From the NCBI GenBank assembly GCA_015061725.1, contig SUVX01000020.1, forward strand, positions 1 through 54,584: DNA of 54,584 bases, given 5' to 3'. This document shows positions 43,411-53,746 of the stretch, piece by piece. Position numbers and translations under genes: made by a program. Each line of letters opens with the position of its first letter. Position 1 is the first letter of the stretch. Below the pieces are notes generated by a model, which saw only the letters and a list, made by a program, of their open reading frames with translations, searched no databases and had not been told where the DNA came from. Source of the stretch: Lentisphaerota bacterium. Its GTDB lineage: Bacteria; Verrucomicrobiota; Lentisphaeria; Victivallales; Victivallaceae.

Positions 43411-44697
43411 ATGGAACTTGCAGATTTTGCCATCAGCCGTCTGGGAGAGGCAACGTTGCCTTCTCCTCTTGAAAACCATGTCTTTGTGCCTGACAATGCG
43501 ACTGTGTGTTACGACACAAGTACAGAGGTTCTTGCGGAGTATGTCAAACAGGGCAAACCCATTCCCGCATTTGAAAAGGCGGGTGCCAGAGAAAAGATTT
43601 TTCACGATCCGGCATGGAGCAAAGCGGCGATTCTGACCGCAGGCGGACTCTGCCCGGGACTGAATGAAGTCATCAAGTTTCTGACCCTGACTCTGATGAA
43701 CCGTTACAAAGTGCCGGTGGTTTACGGTATCCCTTACGGCTACAAGGGGTTGAATCCGGTACACCGCCTCTCTCCGATCATGCTGACGCCTGAGATGGTC
43801 GATGCCATTCACGAACAGGGCGGTACGATCCTGGGCTCCTCACGCGGAGAAGAGGATACCAATGTCATCGTTGATACCCTTGCCCGCATGAATATCAACA
43901 TGCTTTTCTGTATCGGCGGCGACGGTACCAGCCGCGGCGCACACGATATTGCCATGGAAATCAAACGCCGGAAACTGGCAATCAGCGTGATAGCCATTCC
44001 CAAGACGATTGACAATGATATCAGCTTTATTGACAAGTCTTTCGGATTTTCAAGTGCCGTTCTTGCCGCAGGTCCTGTCGTCACCTGCGCCCATACCGAA
44101 GCCAAGGGTGCTTTCAACGGCGTCGGTTTGATCAAAGTTATGGGACGTGATTCCGGATTTATTGCGGCATATACCACGCTTTCAAATCCTTTTGTCAACT
44201 ACTGTCTGGTTCCCGAGCGTCCTTTCACGCTTGAGGGGGACGGAGATGATGCGCTGCTTCCTCATCTTGTGAAACGTCTTGAAGCCAAACACCATGCGGT
44301 GATTCTGGTTGCTGAGGGGGCAGGACAGGATCTGTTTGCCTCCAAGTCTGACAAGCGCGATGCATCGGGCAACAAGCTGCATCAGGATATCGGTTTGCTG
44401 CTTAAAGAAGAAATCACCAGATACTGCAAGGAGCGCAATGTGCCGCTGACCCTCAAATATTTTGATCCGGGTTACACCATCCGCAGTGTCAAGGCTGAGG
44501 GAGATGATGCGGTGTTCTGCGCACTGCTTGCCAACGGCGCTGCCCACGCCGCCATGTCCGGCAGGACCGATATGATGATCGGTCACTGGAACGGTGCTTT
44601 CACCCACGTTCCGATCGCCCTTGCCACCAGCGCCCGTAAGAAACTGGATCTGAGCAGTCCTCTCTGGGGAACAGTCCGTGATATGACTTGCTTCTGA
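43411..44697 (+). CDS. pfkA: 6-phosphofructokinase, atypical ATP-type
   Basis: A 428-residue group of phosphofructokinase longer than the E. coli enzyme. Motifs are ILTAGGLCPGLNEVI, GIPYGYKGL, FCIGGDGTSRGA, IAIPKTIDNDISFID, GLIKVMGRDSGFIAAYTT and CLVPERPF. GGDG (Gly at the position that is Asp in PPi enzymes) predicts ATP use, while PKTIDND (Lys) is the PPi-type residue. This mixed pair is seen in a known long ATP-dependent clade. The ATG has AGGGAG upstream; the earlier TTG is unlikely. It stands alone, divergent from hom. Confidence 0.93.
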   Translation: MELADFAISRLGEATLPSPLENHVFVPDNATVCYDTSTEVLAEYVKQGKPIPAFEKAGAREKIFHDPAWSKAAILTAGGLCPGLNEVIKFLTLTLMNRYKVPVVYGIPYGYKGLNPVHRLSPIMLTPEMVDAIHEQGGTILGSSRGEEDTNVIVDTLARMNINMLFCIGGDGTSRGAHDIAMEIKRRKLAISVIAIPKTIDNDISFIDKSFGFSSAVLAAGPVVTCAHTEAKGAFNGVGLIKVMGRDSGFIAAYTTLSNPFVNYCLVPERPFTLEGDGDDALLPHLVKRLEAKHHAVILVAEGAGQDLFASKSDKRDASGNKLHQDIGLLLKEEITRYCKERNVPLTLKYFDPGYTIRSVKAEGDDAVFCALLANGAAHAAMSGRTDMMIGHWNGAFTHVPIALATSARKKLDLSSPLWGTVRDMTCF

Positions 44698-44932
44698 TAT
44701 AAAACGGACATTTACGGATTTCTACGGATATTTACGGACTTCTGCGGACAAGTTGAATACCCACATCAAAATACGCCGCTTTTTTTGAAAAGAGGATCCG
44801 CCTTCGCACAAGGCTACGGTGGACAGGGAGGAAACAAAAATATACCGAAGCCGACGTTTCGGCTTTTTTTCTCGTGAAAAAAAGTTTTTCTTCTCCCCCC
44901 GATTGCCCATTTGCTCTTATCGTAAAAGAGAA
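44698..44932. repeat. Intergenic composite repeat with TACGGA decamers
   Basis: Between convergent pfk and recQ. Five 10-bp units (ACGGA at 44704, 44714, 44724, 44734, then GCGGA at 44744) come first. Then TCAAAATACGCCGCTTTTTT and a second palindrome block follow: AGCCGA/TCGGCT with a T7 tail, overlapping the T7-C-TCGT-G-A7 core at 44863-44884. It ends CTCTTATCGTAAAAGAG. The hairpins may end both transcripts. This is the same block order as in pseudopilin leaders, without a pilin gene. Confidence 0.85.
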
Positions 44933-47245
44933 CTATTTTTCGGGGAGGTTTTCGAAAAGGTAGAGAAAGGGCGGCAGGAAAGTTGCTGCTTTTGCCGGAC
45001 CGATGCCCTTGATCTTTGCCATGGCTTCTTCGGCGGTTTTGGGGCGAAGAGCAATCAAATCATCCAGTGTATCGTTGCTGAAAATGACGTAAAGCGGAAC
45101 GTGTCTTTCTTCGGCGATGCGTCTTCTGAGTTCGTAAACCAGCCCCTTCAAATCTGTCGGAGCAGAGGGGAGGGGCGGTGCTTTGGGTGCAGTCTTTTTC
45201 CGTGCGGATGTTGTTGATTTTTTCGGTTGAACGGGGAGAATATCCGTCAACAGTGCGGCACTGCCGCGCAGGACGGCTTTTCCCGCGCCTGAGATGGAAA
45301 TGCAGGGGTAACCATTGCGGTCAATCCTGTTGATATATCCGTTGCGTTCAAGGTTTTGCAGACAGTCCTGAATCTCTTTGGTTTTCCGGTTTGAAAGTTG
45401 TCCGAATATGGGAGAAGAGGCAAAACGCTCAACACTTTCGTCAGCGGAACCTGCGAGGATTTTTGCAAGTTTTGAAACGCCGATCCTGCCGTCAAAACAA
45501 TCTGCGCCGCGCAGGATGGGCAGGAATAACTCCATTTCCTCTTCTGTTGCCGGATGCAGGGAACTTTTTTGTTTTTCCTCTTTCCGGCAGACGTCGCAAG
45601 TGCCGCAGTTCCAGTGCGTCACATCTTCTCCGAAATAGGAAACAAGTGTCTTCTGACGGCAGGCGCTTGTCTTGGCATAATTGATAACTTCATCCAGACG
45701 GGACATCTCATATTCCAGTTTTTCAGAGAGGGCTTCGTCGTCAAGTTCAACGTTTGTCTGTTCGGGGGCAAGCAACTCAATGGCTCTGCCGGAAAACTCC
45801 GGAGACCATTCCAGTTCGTTTCCCTTGAGGGCGTTAAGAACGCGCCTGATCTGCTCAATTGAAAGCCCGCTTACGGCGGCAAGTTCGCTGAAAGAATAGG
45901 TTTCGTTGAGTTTCAAATTTTCGCCGTAACGCAATACACAGCGGCTGATAAACCGGGAACGCTGGGTATTTTCCAACTGATGTATAAGGCGCAGTTCGTC
46001 GGGATTTTTGAGGAATTTCATTTTCAGAGAACTGCGGTGGGCGGAACGGCGGATAAGTCCCGCTTTTTCAAGAATACTCAACGCTGCTGAAATCTGTCCG
46101 GACTTGGCGGAAAGATATGTTTCAAGGGAACTTACCGTGATTTCCAACTCGTTGGATTGGCGCTCTTTTGCCATGATACGCAAACGGGTGTAAAGTGAAC
46201 GGATAAGTTCCGCAGGCGGATTGCTCAACTCTATCAGAAATTTCTGAATATATCTGTCGGCATAACTGAAAAGCAGAACGCATTGTGCCATCTTGTTGTC
46301 ACGTCCGGCACGTCCCGCTTCCTGATAATATGCCTCAAGCGAGCCGGGCAGATGGTAGTGGATGACTTTGCGGACATCGGGACGGTTGATGCCCATGCCG
46401 AAAGCGTTTGTTGCCGCAAGAACCGGAGCCGGTTCCGTCATGAAACGCTCCTGCGCCTGATTGCGTTCGGCGTCGGTCATGCCGGCATGGTATGAGATGA
46501 TATCCAGTTTGCTTGAAATATCTTCAACCGCCTGACGGGTTGCGGCATAGATGATCGTTGTTTCACGCTTTTCAATGTGGCGGCGCAGGGCGGCGATTTT
46601 TTCGGCATCCGAGTGGCACTCTTCAACTTGAAAAGAGAGATTGTTTCTGCGGAAACCTTTGGTCAGCATCTGCATCTGCGGACGGTGCAGCTGTTTTTTG
46701 ATATCGTCACGCACCGCACTGGTCGCCGTTGCCGTAAAGGCGCAGACTTGCGGGATTTGGAACTCATCTGCCACGGAACCCATACGGCGGTAGGCGGGGC
46801 GGAAATCGTGTCCCCATTGACTGATACAGTGCGCTTCATCCACCACGAGCATTTCCGGCGGATAATCCGCAAGAAAACTGCGGAAGAAATCCGTGTGGAA
46901 ACGCTCAGGAGCTACATAAAGCAGCTTTATTTCCCCGTCTCTTGCGGCGTGGATGGTGTCCAGCTGAGAAGAGAAACTCACCGTGCTGTTGATGAATGCG
47001 GCGGATATACCCCGTGATGTCAAGGCATCCACCTGATCTTTCATCAGCGCAATCAGCGGAGACGCGATGATGGAATAGCGGTTTTTCATCAGCGCGGGCA
47101 GTTGATAACACAGCGACTTGCCCGCGCCGGTCGGCATGATGACACCGATGTCTTTGCCGGAAAGAATCAACTCAACGATCTCTTCCTGGTAATCCAGAAA
47201 ACGGTCGTATCCGAAATAAAGTTTCAGAGCTTCCTGCGGTGTCAT
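44933..47245 (-). CDS. recQ: ATP-dependent DNA helicase RecQ
   Basis: A 770-residue 3'-5' helicase. The motor has [16 protein letters not shown] (Walker A), [19 protein letters not shown] (DEAH and aromatic-rich loop), AFTATAT and [13 protein letters not shown] (motif VI). The RecQ-C zinc site is [12 protein letters not shown] with CGTCDVC, followed by a winged helix. The C-terminal HRDC domain ([48 protein letters not shown]) is preceded by a basic Ser/Thr/Lys linker. It acts in recombination repair. It follows kdgK by 23 bases, an unrelated operon partner. Confidence 0.96.
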   Translation of the reverse strand: MTPQEALKLYFGYDRFLDYQEEIVELILSGKDIGVIMPTGAGKSLCYQLPALMKNRYSIIASPLIALMKDQVDALTSRGISAAFINSTVSFSSQLDTIHAARDGEIKLLYVAPERFHTDFFRSFLADYPPEMLVVDEAHCISQWGHDFRPAYRRMGSVADEFQIPQVCAFTATATSAVRDDIKKQLHRPQMQMLTKGFRRNNLSFQVEECHSDAEKIAALRRHIEKRETTIIYAATRQAVEDISSKLDIISYHAGMTDAERNQAQERFMTEPAPVLAATNAFGMGINRPDVRKVIHYHLPGSLEAYYQEAGRAGRDNKMAQCVLLFSYADRYIQKFLIELSNPPAELIRSLYTRLRIMAKERQSNELEITVSSLETYLSAKSGQISAALSILEKAGLIRRSAHRSSLKMKFLKNPDELRLIHQLENTQRSRFISRCVLRYGENLKLNETYSFSELAAVSGLSIEQIRRVLNALKGNELEWSPEFSGRAIELLAPEQTNVELDDEALSEKLEYEMSRLDEVINYAKTSACRQKTLVSYFGEDVTHWNCGTCDVCRKEEKQKSSLHPATEEEMELFLPILRGADCFDGRIGVSKLAKILAGSADESVERFASSPIFGQLSNRKTKEIQDCLQNLERNGYINRIDRNGYPCISISGAGKAVLRGSAALLTDILPVQPKKSTTSARKKTAPKAPPLPSAPTDLKGLVYELRRRIAEERHVPLYVIFSNDTLDDLIALRPKTAEEAMAKIKGIGPAKAATFLPPFLYLFENLPEK

Positions 47246-47268
47246 CGGGTATCCTGTAAGGCATTGAA

Positions 47269-48363
47269 TCAGCGGTCAACGCGTGCGCCGCCGCCCTTCA
47301 TCATTTTGAAAACTTCTTCTTTGACTGCCATGGAGGTATCTCCCGGAGTTGTCATGGCAAGTGCGCCGTGGGCGGCACCGCAGTTGACGGCAAAGTCAAT
47401 GCTTTCACCGGACAGCAGTCCGTAAATCAGACCGGAGGCAAAACTGTCTCCGCCACCGACACGGTCAAAGATTTCAAGATCCGGACGGTGGATGGCTTCG
47501 GCAAATTCTCCGTCACAGTAGGCGATGGCACCCCAATCGTTGACAGAAGCGGATTTGACGGCGCGCAAAGTCGTTGCAACCACCTGAAAATTGGGATAAG
47601 CTTTGACTGCTTCGCGGATCATCGCCTTGAAGTTGGCGGTATCAAGTTTGCTCAAATTGGCATCGACGCCGGCAACTTCAAAGCCGAGACTTGCGGTGAA
47701 GTCCTCTTCGTTGCCGATCATGACGTCAACGTATTTGGCAATTTCACGGTTGACCTCTCTTGCGCGTTCAACGCCGCCGATACTTTTCCAGAGGCTCGCG
47801 CGGTAGTTGAGGTCGTAACTGGTGATGGTTCCGTACTCTTTTGCCTTTTTCAACGCTTCAATGGCAACGGCGCTGGTGGTGTCTGAAAGTGCCGCAAAAA
47901 TACCGCCGGTATGGAAGTGACGGACTTTGTATTTGCCGAAAATTTCATCCCAGTCAATGTCACCGGGTTTGAGCTGTGAAATGGCGGTGTTGCCGCGGTC
48001 GCTGCAGCTTTTTGCGCCCCGGCATCCGAATCCGCGTTCAACGAAGTTGAGACCGTTGCGGCAGGTTCTGCCGATGCCGTCATAGGGAACCCATTTGATG
48101 AAACGGGTGTCCACGCCGCCCTGAAGAATGAAGTCTTCAACCAGACGTCCGACCGGGTTGTCGGCAAAGGCGGTGACCACGGCGGCACGGAGTCCGAAAC
48201 AGCGGCGCATACCGCGTGCAACGTTGTATTCGCCGCCGCCTTCCCAGACGTTGAAGGTTCTGGTGGTATGGATCCTGCCGTCGGCGGGATCCAGACGGAG
48301 CATGATTTCTCCGAGACTTAAAATATCAAAGGTGCAATCTTTGGAATCAAGATATTTCAGCAT
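47269..48363 (-). CDS. kdgK: 2-keto-3-deoxygluconate kinase, PfkB family
   Basis: A 364-residue sugar kinase. It has [12 protein letters not shown] at the N-terminus, [30 protein letters not shown] (substrate-binding GG-like region), [12 protein letters not shown] and the PfkB signature [20 protein letters not shown] with the catalytic Asp. KDG kinase is chosen because the gene follows eda by 18 bases, which gives the two steps from 2-keto-3-deoxygluconate to pyruvate and glyceraldehyde 3-phosphate. Sequence alone would also allow another ribokinase-family sugar kinase. Length is slightly above the usual 310-340. Confidence 0.85.
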   Translation of the reverse strand: MLKYLDSKDCTFDILSLGEIMLRLDPADGRIHTTRTFNVWEGGGEYNVARGMRRCFGLRAAVVTAFADNPVGRLVEDFILQGGVDTRFIKWVPYDGIGRTCRNGLNFVERGFGCRGAKSCSDRGNTAISQLKPGDIDWDEIFGKYKVRHFHTGGIFAALSDTTSAVAIEALKKAKEYGTITSYDLNYRASLWKSIGGVERAREVNREIAKYVDVMIGNEEDFTASLGFEVAGVDANLSKLDTANFKAMIREAVKAYPNFQVVATTLRAVKSASVNDWGAIAYCDGEFAEAIHRPDLEIFDRVGGGDSFASGLIYGLLSGESIDFAVNCGAAHGALAMTTPGDTSMAVKEEVFKMMKGGGARVDR

Positions 48364-48381
48364 GATGATTTTTCCCTGAAC

Positions 48382-49038
48382 TTAGAATTTGCTCTTGATG
48401 GCAACGGCATCGAGAATGGTTTTGCGGATACCGTCCCAATCTCCGGCAGCGATGGCATCGGCTTTTCCGAGCCAGGTTCCGCCGACGGCGACGACCTCTT
48501 TGATGGCAAGATAATTTTCAACATTTGAGGTTGAAACACCGCCCGTGGGCATGAAACGCACGCCCATGTGTTTGTAGGGGGCAATCAGGGATTTGAGCAT
48601 GGGGACGCCGCCTGCGGCTTCGGCAGGGAAGAATTTGAGGAATCTGCATCCGAGTTCCATCGCCTGTTCGATTTCAGAGGGGGTGCAGACGCCGGGGGCG
48701 AAGGCAAAGTTGTTTTCAACGGCGCTTTTGACCACAGTCGGATTGAATCCGGGGGCAACGGCAAATTTTGCACCGGCATCAAAGGCGCGTTTGAGATCGG
48801 CGGTATTGAGGATGGTTCCTGCGCCCAGATAGAGTTCGGGGAAACGCTTTGCCGCTTCGCGGATGATGGATTCTGCGGCAGTGGTTCTGAAAGTGATTTC
48901 GGCGGCGGGCAGTCCGCATTCAGCCAGAAGTTCACACATTTTAAGTCCGGAATCCAGATCGTTCAGAACGAGGACCGGAACGATTTTTATCTGAGAAAGT
49001 TTATTGACAACATCGTTGCTGTAATCTTGGAAAGTCAT
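48382..49038 (-). CDS. eda: KDPG/KHG aldolase
   Basis: A 218-residue class I aldolase. It shows IVPVLVLND, LPAAEITFRTTAA (catalytic Glu), YLGAGTILN, KFAVAPGFNP, FAPGVCTPSEIEQAMELG and LKFFPAEAAGG with the Schiff-base Lys. MPTGGVSTSN and AVGGTWLG bind phosphate. It cleaves 2-keto-3-deoxy-6-phosphogluconate. AAGGAT precedes MTFQDY; the longer ORF start is rejected. It opens a transcript with kdgK and recQ just after a terminator, and could process uronates released by the secreted enzymes. Confidence 0.95.
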   Translation of the reverse strand: MTFQDYSNDVVNKLSQIKIVPVLVLNDLDSGLKMCELLAECGLPAAEITFRTTAAESIIREAAKRFPELYLGAGTILNTADLKRAFDAGAKFAVAPGFNPTVVKSAVENNFAFAPGVCTPSEIEQAMELGCRFLKFFPAEAAGGVPMLKSLIAPYKHMGVRFMPTGGVSTSNVENYLAIKEVVAVGGTWLGKADAIAAGDWDGIRKTILDAVAIKSKF

Positions 49039-49063
49039 AACAGAAATCCTTGTTTTTAATATT

Positions 49064-49108
49064 AGAAAAACTCCGGAAACGCTCATCGTTCCGGAGTTCT
49101 GTTTTTTT
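49064..49108. terminator. Bidirectional terminator between DUF2156 gene and eda
   Basis: AACTCCGGAA and TTCCGGAGTT form a 10-bp stem, with T/A runs on both sides. It separates the mreB-DUF2156 unit from eda-kdgK-recQ. Confidence 0.8.
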
Positions 49109-49110
49109 AC

Positions 49111-50016
49111 TTATTTTGCTTCGGGAATGCCCCGCAGGAAGTACCGCTTGAAGAACCGTTCCGGGTCAAGAGACCGTTTGGCGTGCCGGAGATTTTCTTC
49201 GTTGAGATCCTGTTCGCGGTTCATGAATTTGGCTTTTCCGCGCAGGGCGATGGCAAGCTGCCACGTCAGGGTCTGAGACGCGCCCTTGACGGAGTGATCC
49301 GCCTTTTCAAAGTGGATATCCACCGTGTCGGAGGGCAGCTGACCGTAGACGGAAAAGCCTGCGGGATAACCGGGTTCGGCATAAAGAATGATACCGCCGA
49401 GAGAAAGTTCCTCCCAGTTTTTCCATGCACGGTCAAGCGCAAGAGCCTCTTCATCAAGGAACTGACACTGAACCATGCGGGAGTTCAGTTCCGTTGCCAG
49501 TTTTGCCACGACGGGCAGCTCCTCTTTGGTGATGGCGCGGACTTCGGCATAGGGCCAGTTCGCCTGAAACTGTTTGACCAGATTGTGTTTCTTACGCAGT
49601 TTCGGTCCGGTGAAAGTTGCGATTTTTTCAATGGAAAAGAGATAGTCGATCGCGCCCTCATCGTACTCAATTTCAAAGTATCGGTCACAGTCGGGGTGCT
49701 TGTCAAGAAATTCCTCGGGGACGTCGTAAATACCGCCGTCGGTGAGCCCCTCTTTGACAAAGGCATCACTGATTTTTTTGAGCAGAGCCGGATCGGTCCA
49801 TTCGCCGATGGGGTAGTGGATGGCACGGGCAATTCTTTCATAGACGACCAGACGGCCTTCAACTTCTACAAATTCAATGCCGTAAGGCTCCTGATACATA
49901 AAGATATTGGGGAAACTGCATTCGCAGCTCTGGCTCGCCATGATGGCAAGTTTGCTGTCAAAGAGTTCGCGATCCGTAATTTCAACGGGACGGAGTTTTG
50001 AGAATTTGATTTTCAT
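49111..50016 (-). CDS. DUF2156 acyltransferase-like protein
   Basis: A 301-residue soluble protein of the DUF2156 type, the GNAT-like C-terminal domain of aminoacyl-phosphatidylglycerol synthases. Visible features are SFPNIFMYQEPYGIEFVEVEGRLVV near the N-terminus, KLRKKHNLVKQFQANWP and the closing KFMNREQDLNEENLRHAKRSLDPERFFKRYFLR, which is strongly typical. No membrane helices are present, so it is not a full MprF. Its substrate is unknown. It starts 12 bases after mreB and is likely co-transcribed with it, hinting at an envelope role. Confidence 0.85.
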   Translation of the reverse strand: MKIKFSKLRPVEITDRELFDSKLAIMASQSCECSFPNIFMYQEPYGIEFVEVEGRLVVYERIARAIHYPIGEWTDPALLKKISDAFVKEGLTDGGIYDVPEEFLDKHPDCDRYFEIEYDEGAIDYLFSIEKIATFTGPKLRKKHNLVKQFQANWPYAEVRAITKEELPVVAKLATELNSRMVQCQFLDEEALALDRAWKNWEELSLGGIILYAEPGYPAGFSVYGQLPSDTVDIHFEKADHSVKGASQTLTWQLAIALRGKAKFMNREQDLNEENLRHAKRSLDPERFFKRYFLRGIPEAK

Positions 50017-50028
50017 AGTATCCTGTTG

Positions 50029-51057
<1,029 letters not shown>

Positions 51058-51110
51058 TTTCTGACCTGACTCCTTAAAATTGAGTATTCATATACAATCC
51101 TTATTACAAT

Positions 51111-51139
51111 AATATGAAAACGCTGTTTTTGCAAGTCAA
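51111..51139 (-). promoter_or_regulatory. Promoter of mreB
   Basis: On the minus strand, TTGACT, a 17-base spacer and CATATT, about 54 bases before the mreB ATG. Nothing else is recognisable in the 239-base gap up to the DUF4838 gene. Confidence 0.55.
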
Positions 51140-51296
51140 TACAGCAAATTTTTGCATTAAAAACACAATAAAAGTCAAATTGTCACGGTCGGAAGGCAGA
51201 AATACGGACTTTTCCGTTTTCAGAATGCGTTGTTTCCGGAGGAATTGAGAAAGGGATGATTTGACTTGAATCAACCTTTTTCTATTGCAAATCTTT

Positions 51297-53720
51297 TTAC
51301 GGATTTGTCGCTTCCCCCGGGGCGGGGAGATCCGCCCGGCGCAGGGCGATGACCATGTCAACGAAGACGGCATTTTCTTTTTTCGAACCGGGGACATAAG
51401 CCGGACCTGTGAATTTGGCGGAAAACCAGATCTGCTCCCATGTGTTGTCTTTGGGGTCGCCGTAAGTTAAAGTGTACCAGTAGTTTGTGCGTGCATTGAT
51501 ACCCCAGGCGTGTCCCCAGAAATTGGATTTTGTATCCAGAACGATTTTTCCGGGAAGTTTGTACCAGTGATATTTTTCATCCTGCGGCACTTTTTTCAGG
51601 ACAATACCGGTTTTGTTTCCGGCGCTGGACATGTAGAATCCGGTGGTGCGGAATCTATGCTTGCCGGGAATGATTTTGTTGAGACCGTGCCAACGGGAAT
51701 CCGGATAACAGGATTTGACCGCCGTTCCCTGTTTTGAGTCGGGATCTTTGACGACATAACTGTAAACACTCGGATCGGCGTTGAAGTTTGAAAAGGTCGC
51801 AACGCGGATATCGTGGGCGGATATATTTTTCAATTTCTCCGGCAGGACGGGAGCAAATTCAACGACTTTGAACTCTTCTGCAAACATTTTATCTCCTTTT
51901 TGCGGCTGTTCGCAGTCAAAGCGGCGGATATGAGCATAAACGTATTTTTTACATTCATCAACCAGCTGTCGGCGGGTGATTCCGGCGGCGGCAAACTTTT
52001 TCTCGTAGTTGTGCCAGCGGACAAGAATTGACCAGATGGGCGTGATCAACTCCGAGTTGATACGCTGTTTGAAACGCGGTTCTTTTGTCTTGGCAGCAGC
52101 TGCTTTGAAATCTTTGTAGAGGGCAAACATGAATTCCGGCGTGGCATGCTGCCAGTCGGCAACTTTGCTTGAAGAGGGTTTCTGCGGATCTTTGGCAACG
52201 CCTTCACGGATAAGTTTGAAATACTTGTAAAGTACGGGGGACGCTTCTTTTCCGTAATAGTGACGTATGAACGTCTGCGCCAGTTTCTCCGTGTCGCGGT
52301 CGGGATCAACAAAGAGTTTTCCCGCAACAAAATAGTTGAGCATCATAAAGTTCTGCGGCTTGTAAGCATCTATGCTCGCTTCAATAAAGAGGGCATTGAT
52401 ACCGTGTTTCAAATAAAACTTCATGTCAGGTTGAATGGCATCAAAGACACTTTCAACGCGCGGAGGCTTGAAGTAGGGACCGCCGAGATTCCAGTAGTCC
52501 CAGCACATTTTGACGTGACTTGTTCCGAACTTTGTCCAGGTGTTGAAATAATCAAGGACTTCGGGGGATTTTACTTTTTCAATGGGACGGAACGGGTCAT
52601 TTTTTCCGAAATTGTCAAAAAGACGGAACAGAATATTTTTTTCGGGGATGATTTTATCGGGCAGTTTGCGTCCCTTGTCGTTGTGCGCCTGGATACGGAT
52701 GATGATGTCCGGATACTCTTTTGCGATATTTTTTGCAAGATAATTGGCAAAATCAACATAAAGTCCGGTGTCGGAACCGTCGTAATTTGAGATGGCACGG
52801 CAGTTTTTGCACTGACAGAAATCGGGCGTGTCATCCAGACGGGTGACATCGTAGACAATCGACCATTCTTCCGGACCGCGTTTGGCACGGTCTTTTTTGA
52901 TCATTTCCCGGAGAGAATCCAGGGCGATTTTACGGACATCCGGATGACTCATGCAAATATCTCCGCGCATGGTGAATGAACGGGGCTTATGCCGTTTTCC
53001 CAGCCTGTCCATGGCAAAATATTCAGGATGTTTGTCAAAAAGGGAGGGATTGACGTAATGGGACATGGTATGCCACTGGGGCCAGCAGCTTAAATTGTAG
53101 ATTCTGCCCACATACAGAGGCCAGATGTTCTTTTCTGTTGCGCCGTTGATTCTGCGGCGGAGCAGCCAGAGGTTGTAGTTGTTGATAACTTCAGGCGTTG
53201 CCCATTGAGAGGTTTTGTATTTGGAGCGCTGCAGAATACCCACCAATCCGTCATAAATCACGCGTCCGACAAAAGCGGGCTTGCGTTTTTCGTTGAATTT
53301 CGGGAAATCTTTACCGGGAACGGGAATCAGCGTTTCATCAAAAGAGAGAAATTCAACGCCGAGTCTTTCCAATACTTCATAGACACCGTAGAGTGTTCCG
53401 GCGGGTCTGCCGCCTGCGATGATCAAGTCGTCGCCGACTGTTTCAAGAAACCACTCTTCTTCGTCCAGTTTTGAAAAATCGACCTTGTGTTTTTTTGCAA
53501 AATCTGTTCTGCCGAGATAGATGACGGATTTGCTGCGGCTTTGGCTTTCAGAAATTTTCTGAAGTTTTCTGCCGTAGATCTTCTGCCAGAAAAGCTGCAG
53601 TTCGCTTTCGGCACGTTTTTCCAGTTTGCCGGGAGTATCTCCCACGACAAGGTATTGCGGAACTGCGGCAGAAACAACCATGCCGCACAGCAGAAACAGT
53701 ACAGTCAACTCTTTTTTCAT
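51297..53720 (-). CDS. Secreted DUF4838 protein (long form)
   Basis: An 807-residue exported protein (signal peptide MKKELTVLFLLCGMVVSAA). Like the 24-kb paralogue it has an alpha-glucuronidase-like N-terminal region (VVGDTPGKLEKRAESELQLFWQKIYGR, VIYLGR), then LYGVYEVLERLGVEFLSFDETLIPVPGKDFP and DTPDFCQCKNCRAI (CxCxxC). NYFVAGKLFVDPDRDTEKLAQTFIRHYYG follows. About 190 extra residues at the C-terminus (TGFYMSSAGNKTGIVLK, YWYTLTYGDPKDNTWEQIWFSAKFTGPAYVPG) look like a beta-sandwich, perhaps a carbohydrate-binding module. Substrate unknown. It follows the edge pseudopilin by 26 bases. The ATG after GGAAATCAAA is preferred. Confidence 0.82.
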   Translation of the reverse strand: MKKELTVLFLLCGMVVSAAVPQYLVVGDTPGKLEKRAESELQLFWQKIYGRKLQKISESQSRSKSVIYLGRTDFAKKHKVDFSKLDEEEWFLETVGDDLIIAGGRPAGTLYGVYEVLERLGVEFLSFDETLIPVPGKDFPKFNEKRKPAFVGRVIYDGLVGILQRSKYKTSQWATPEVINNYNLWLLRRRINGATEKNIWPLYVGRIYNLSCWPQWHTMSHYVNPSLFDKHPEYFAMDRLGKRHKPRSFTMRGDICMSHPDVRKIALDSLREMIKKDRAKRGPEEWSIVYDVTRLDDTPDFCQCKNCRAISNYDGSDTGLYVDFANYLAKNIAKEYPDIIIRIQAHNDKGRKLPDKIIPEKNILFRLFDNFGKNDPFRPIEKVKSPEVLDYFNTWTKFGTSHVKMCWDYWNLGGPYFKPPRVESVFDAIQPDMKFYLKHGINALFIEASIDAYKPQNFMMLNYFVAGKLFVDPDRDTEKLAQTFIRHYYGKEASPVLYKYFKLIREGVAKDPQKPSSSKVADWQHATPEFMFALYKDFKAAAAKTKEPRFKQRINSELITPIWSILVRWHNYEKKFAAAGITRRQLVDECKKYVYAHIRRFDCEQPQKGDKMFAEEFKVVEFAPVLPEKLKNISAHDIRVATFSNFNADPSVYSYVVKDPDSKQGTAVKSCYPDSRWHGLNKIIPGKHRFRTTGFYMSSAGNKTGIVLKKVPQDEKYHWYKLPGKIVLDTKSNFWGHAWGINARTNYWYTLTYGDPKDNTWEQIWFSAKFTGPAYVPGSKKENAVFVDMVIALRRADLPAPGEATNP

Positions 53721-53746
53721 TTTGATTTCCGTGGAGTGAGGGGTGA

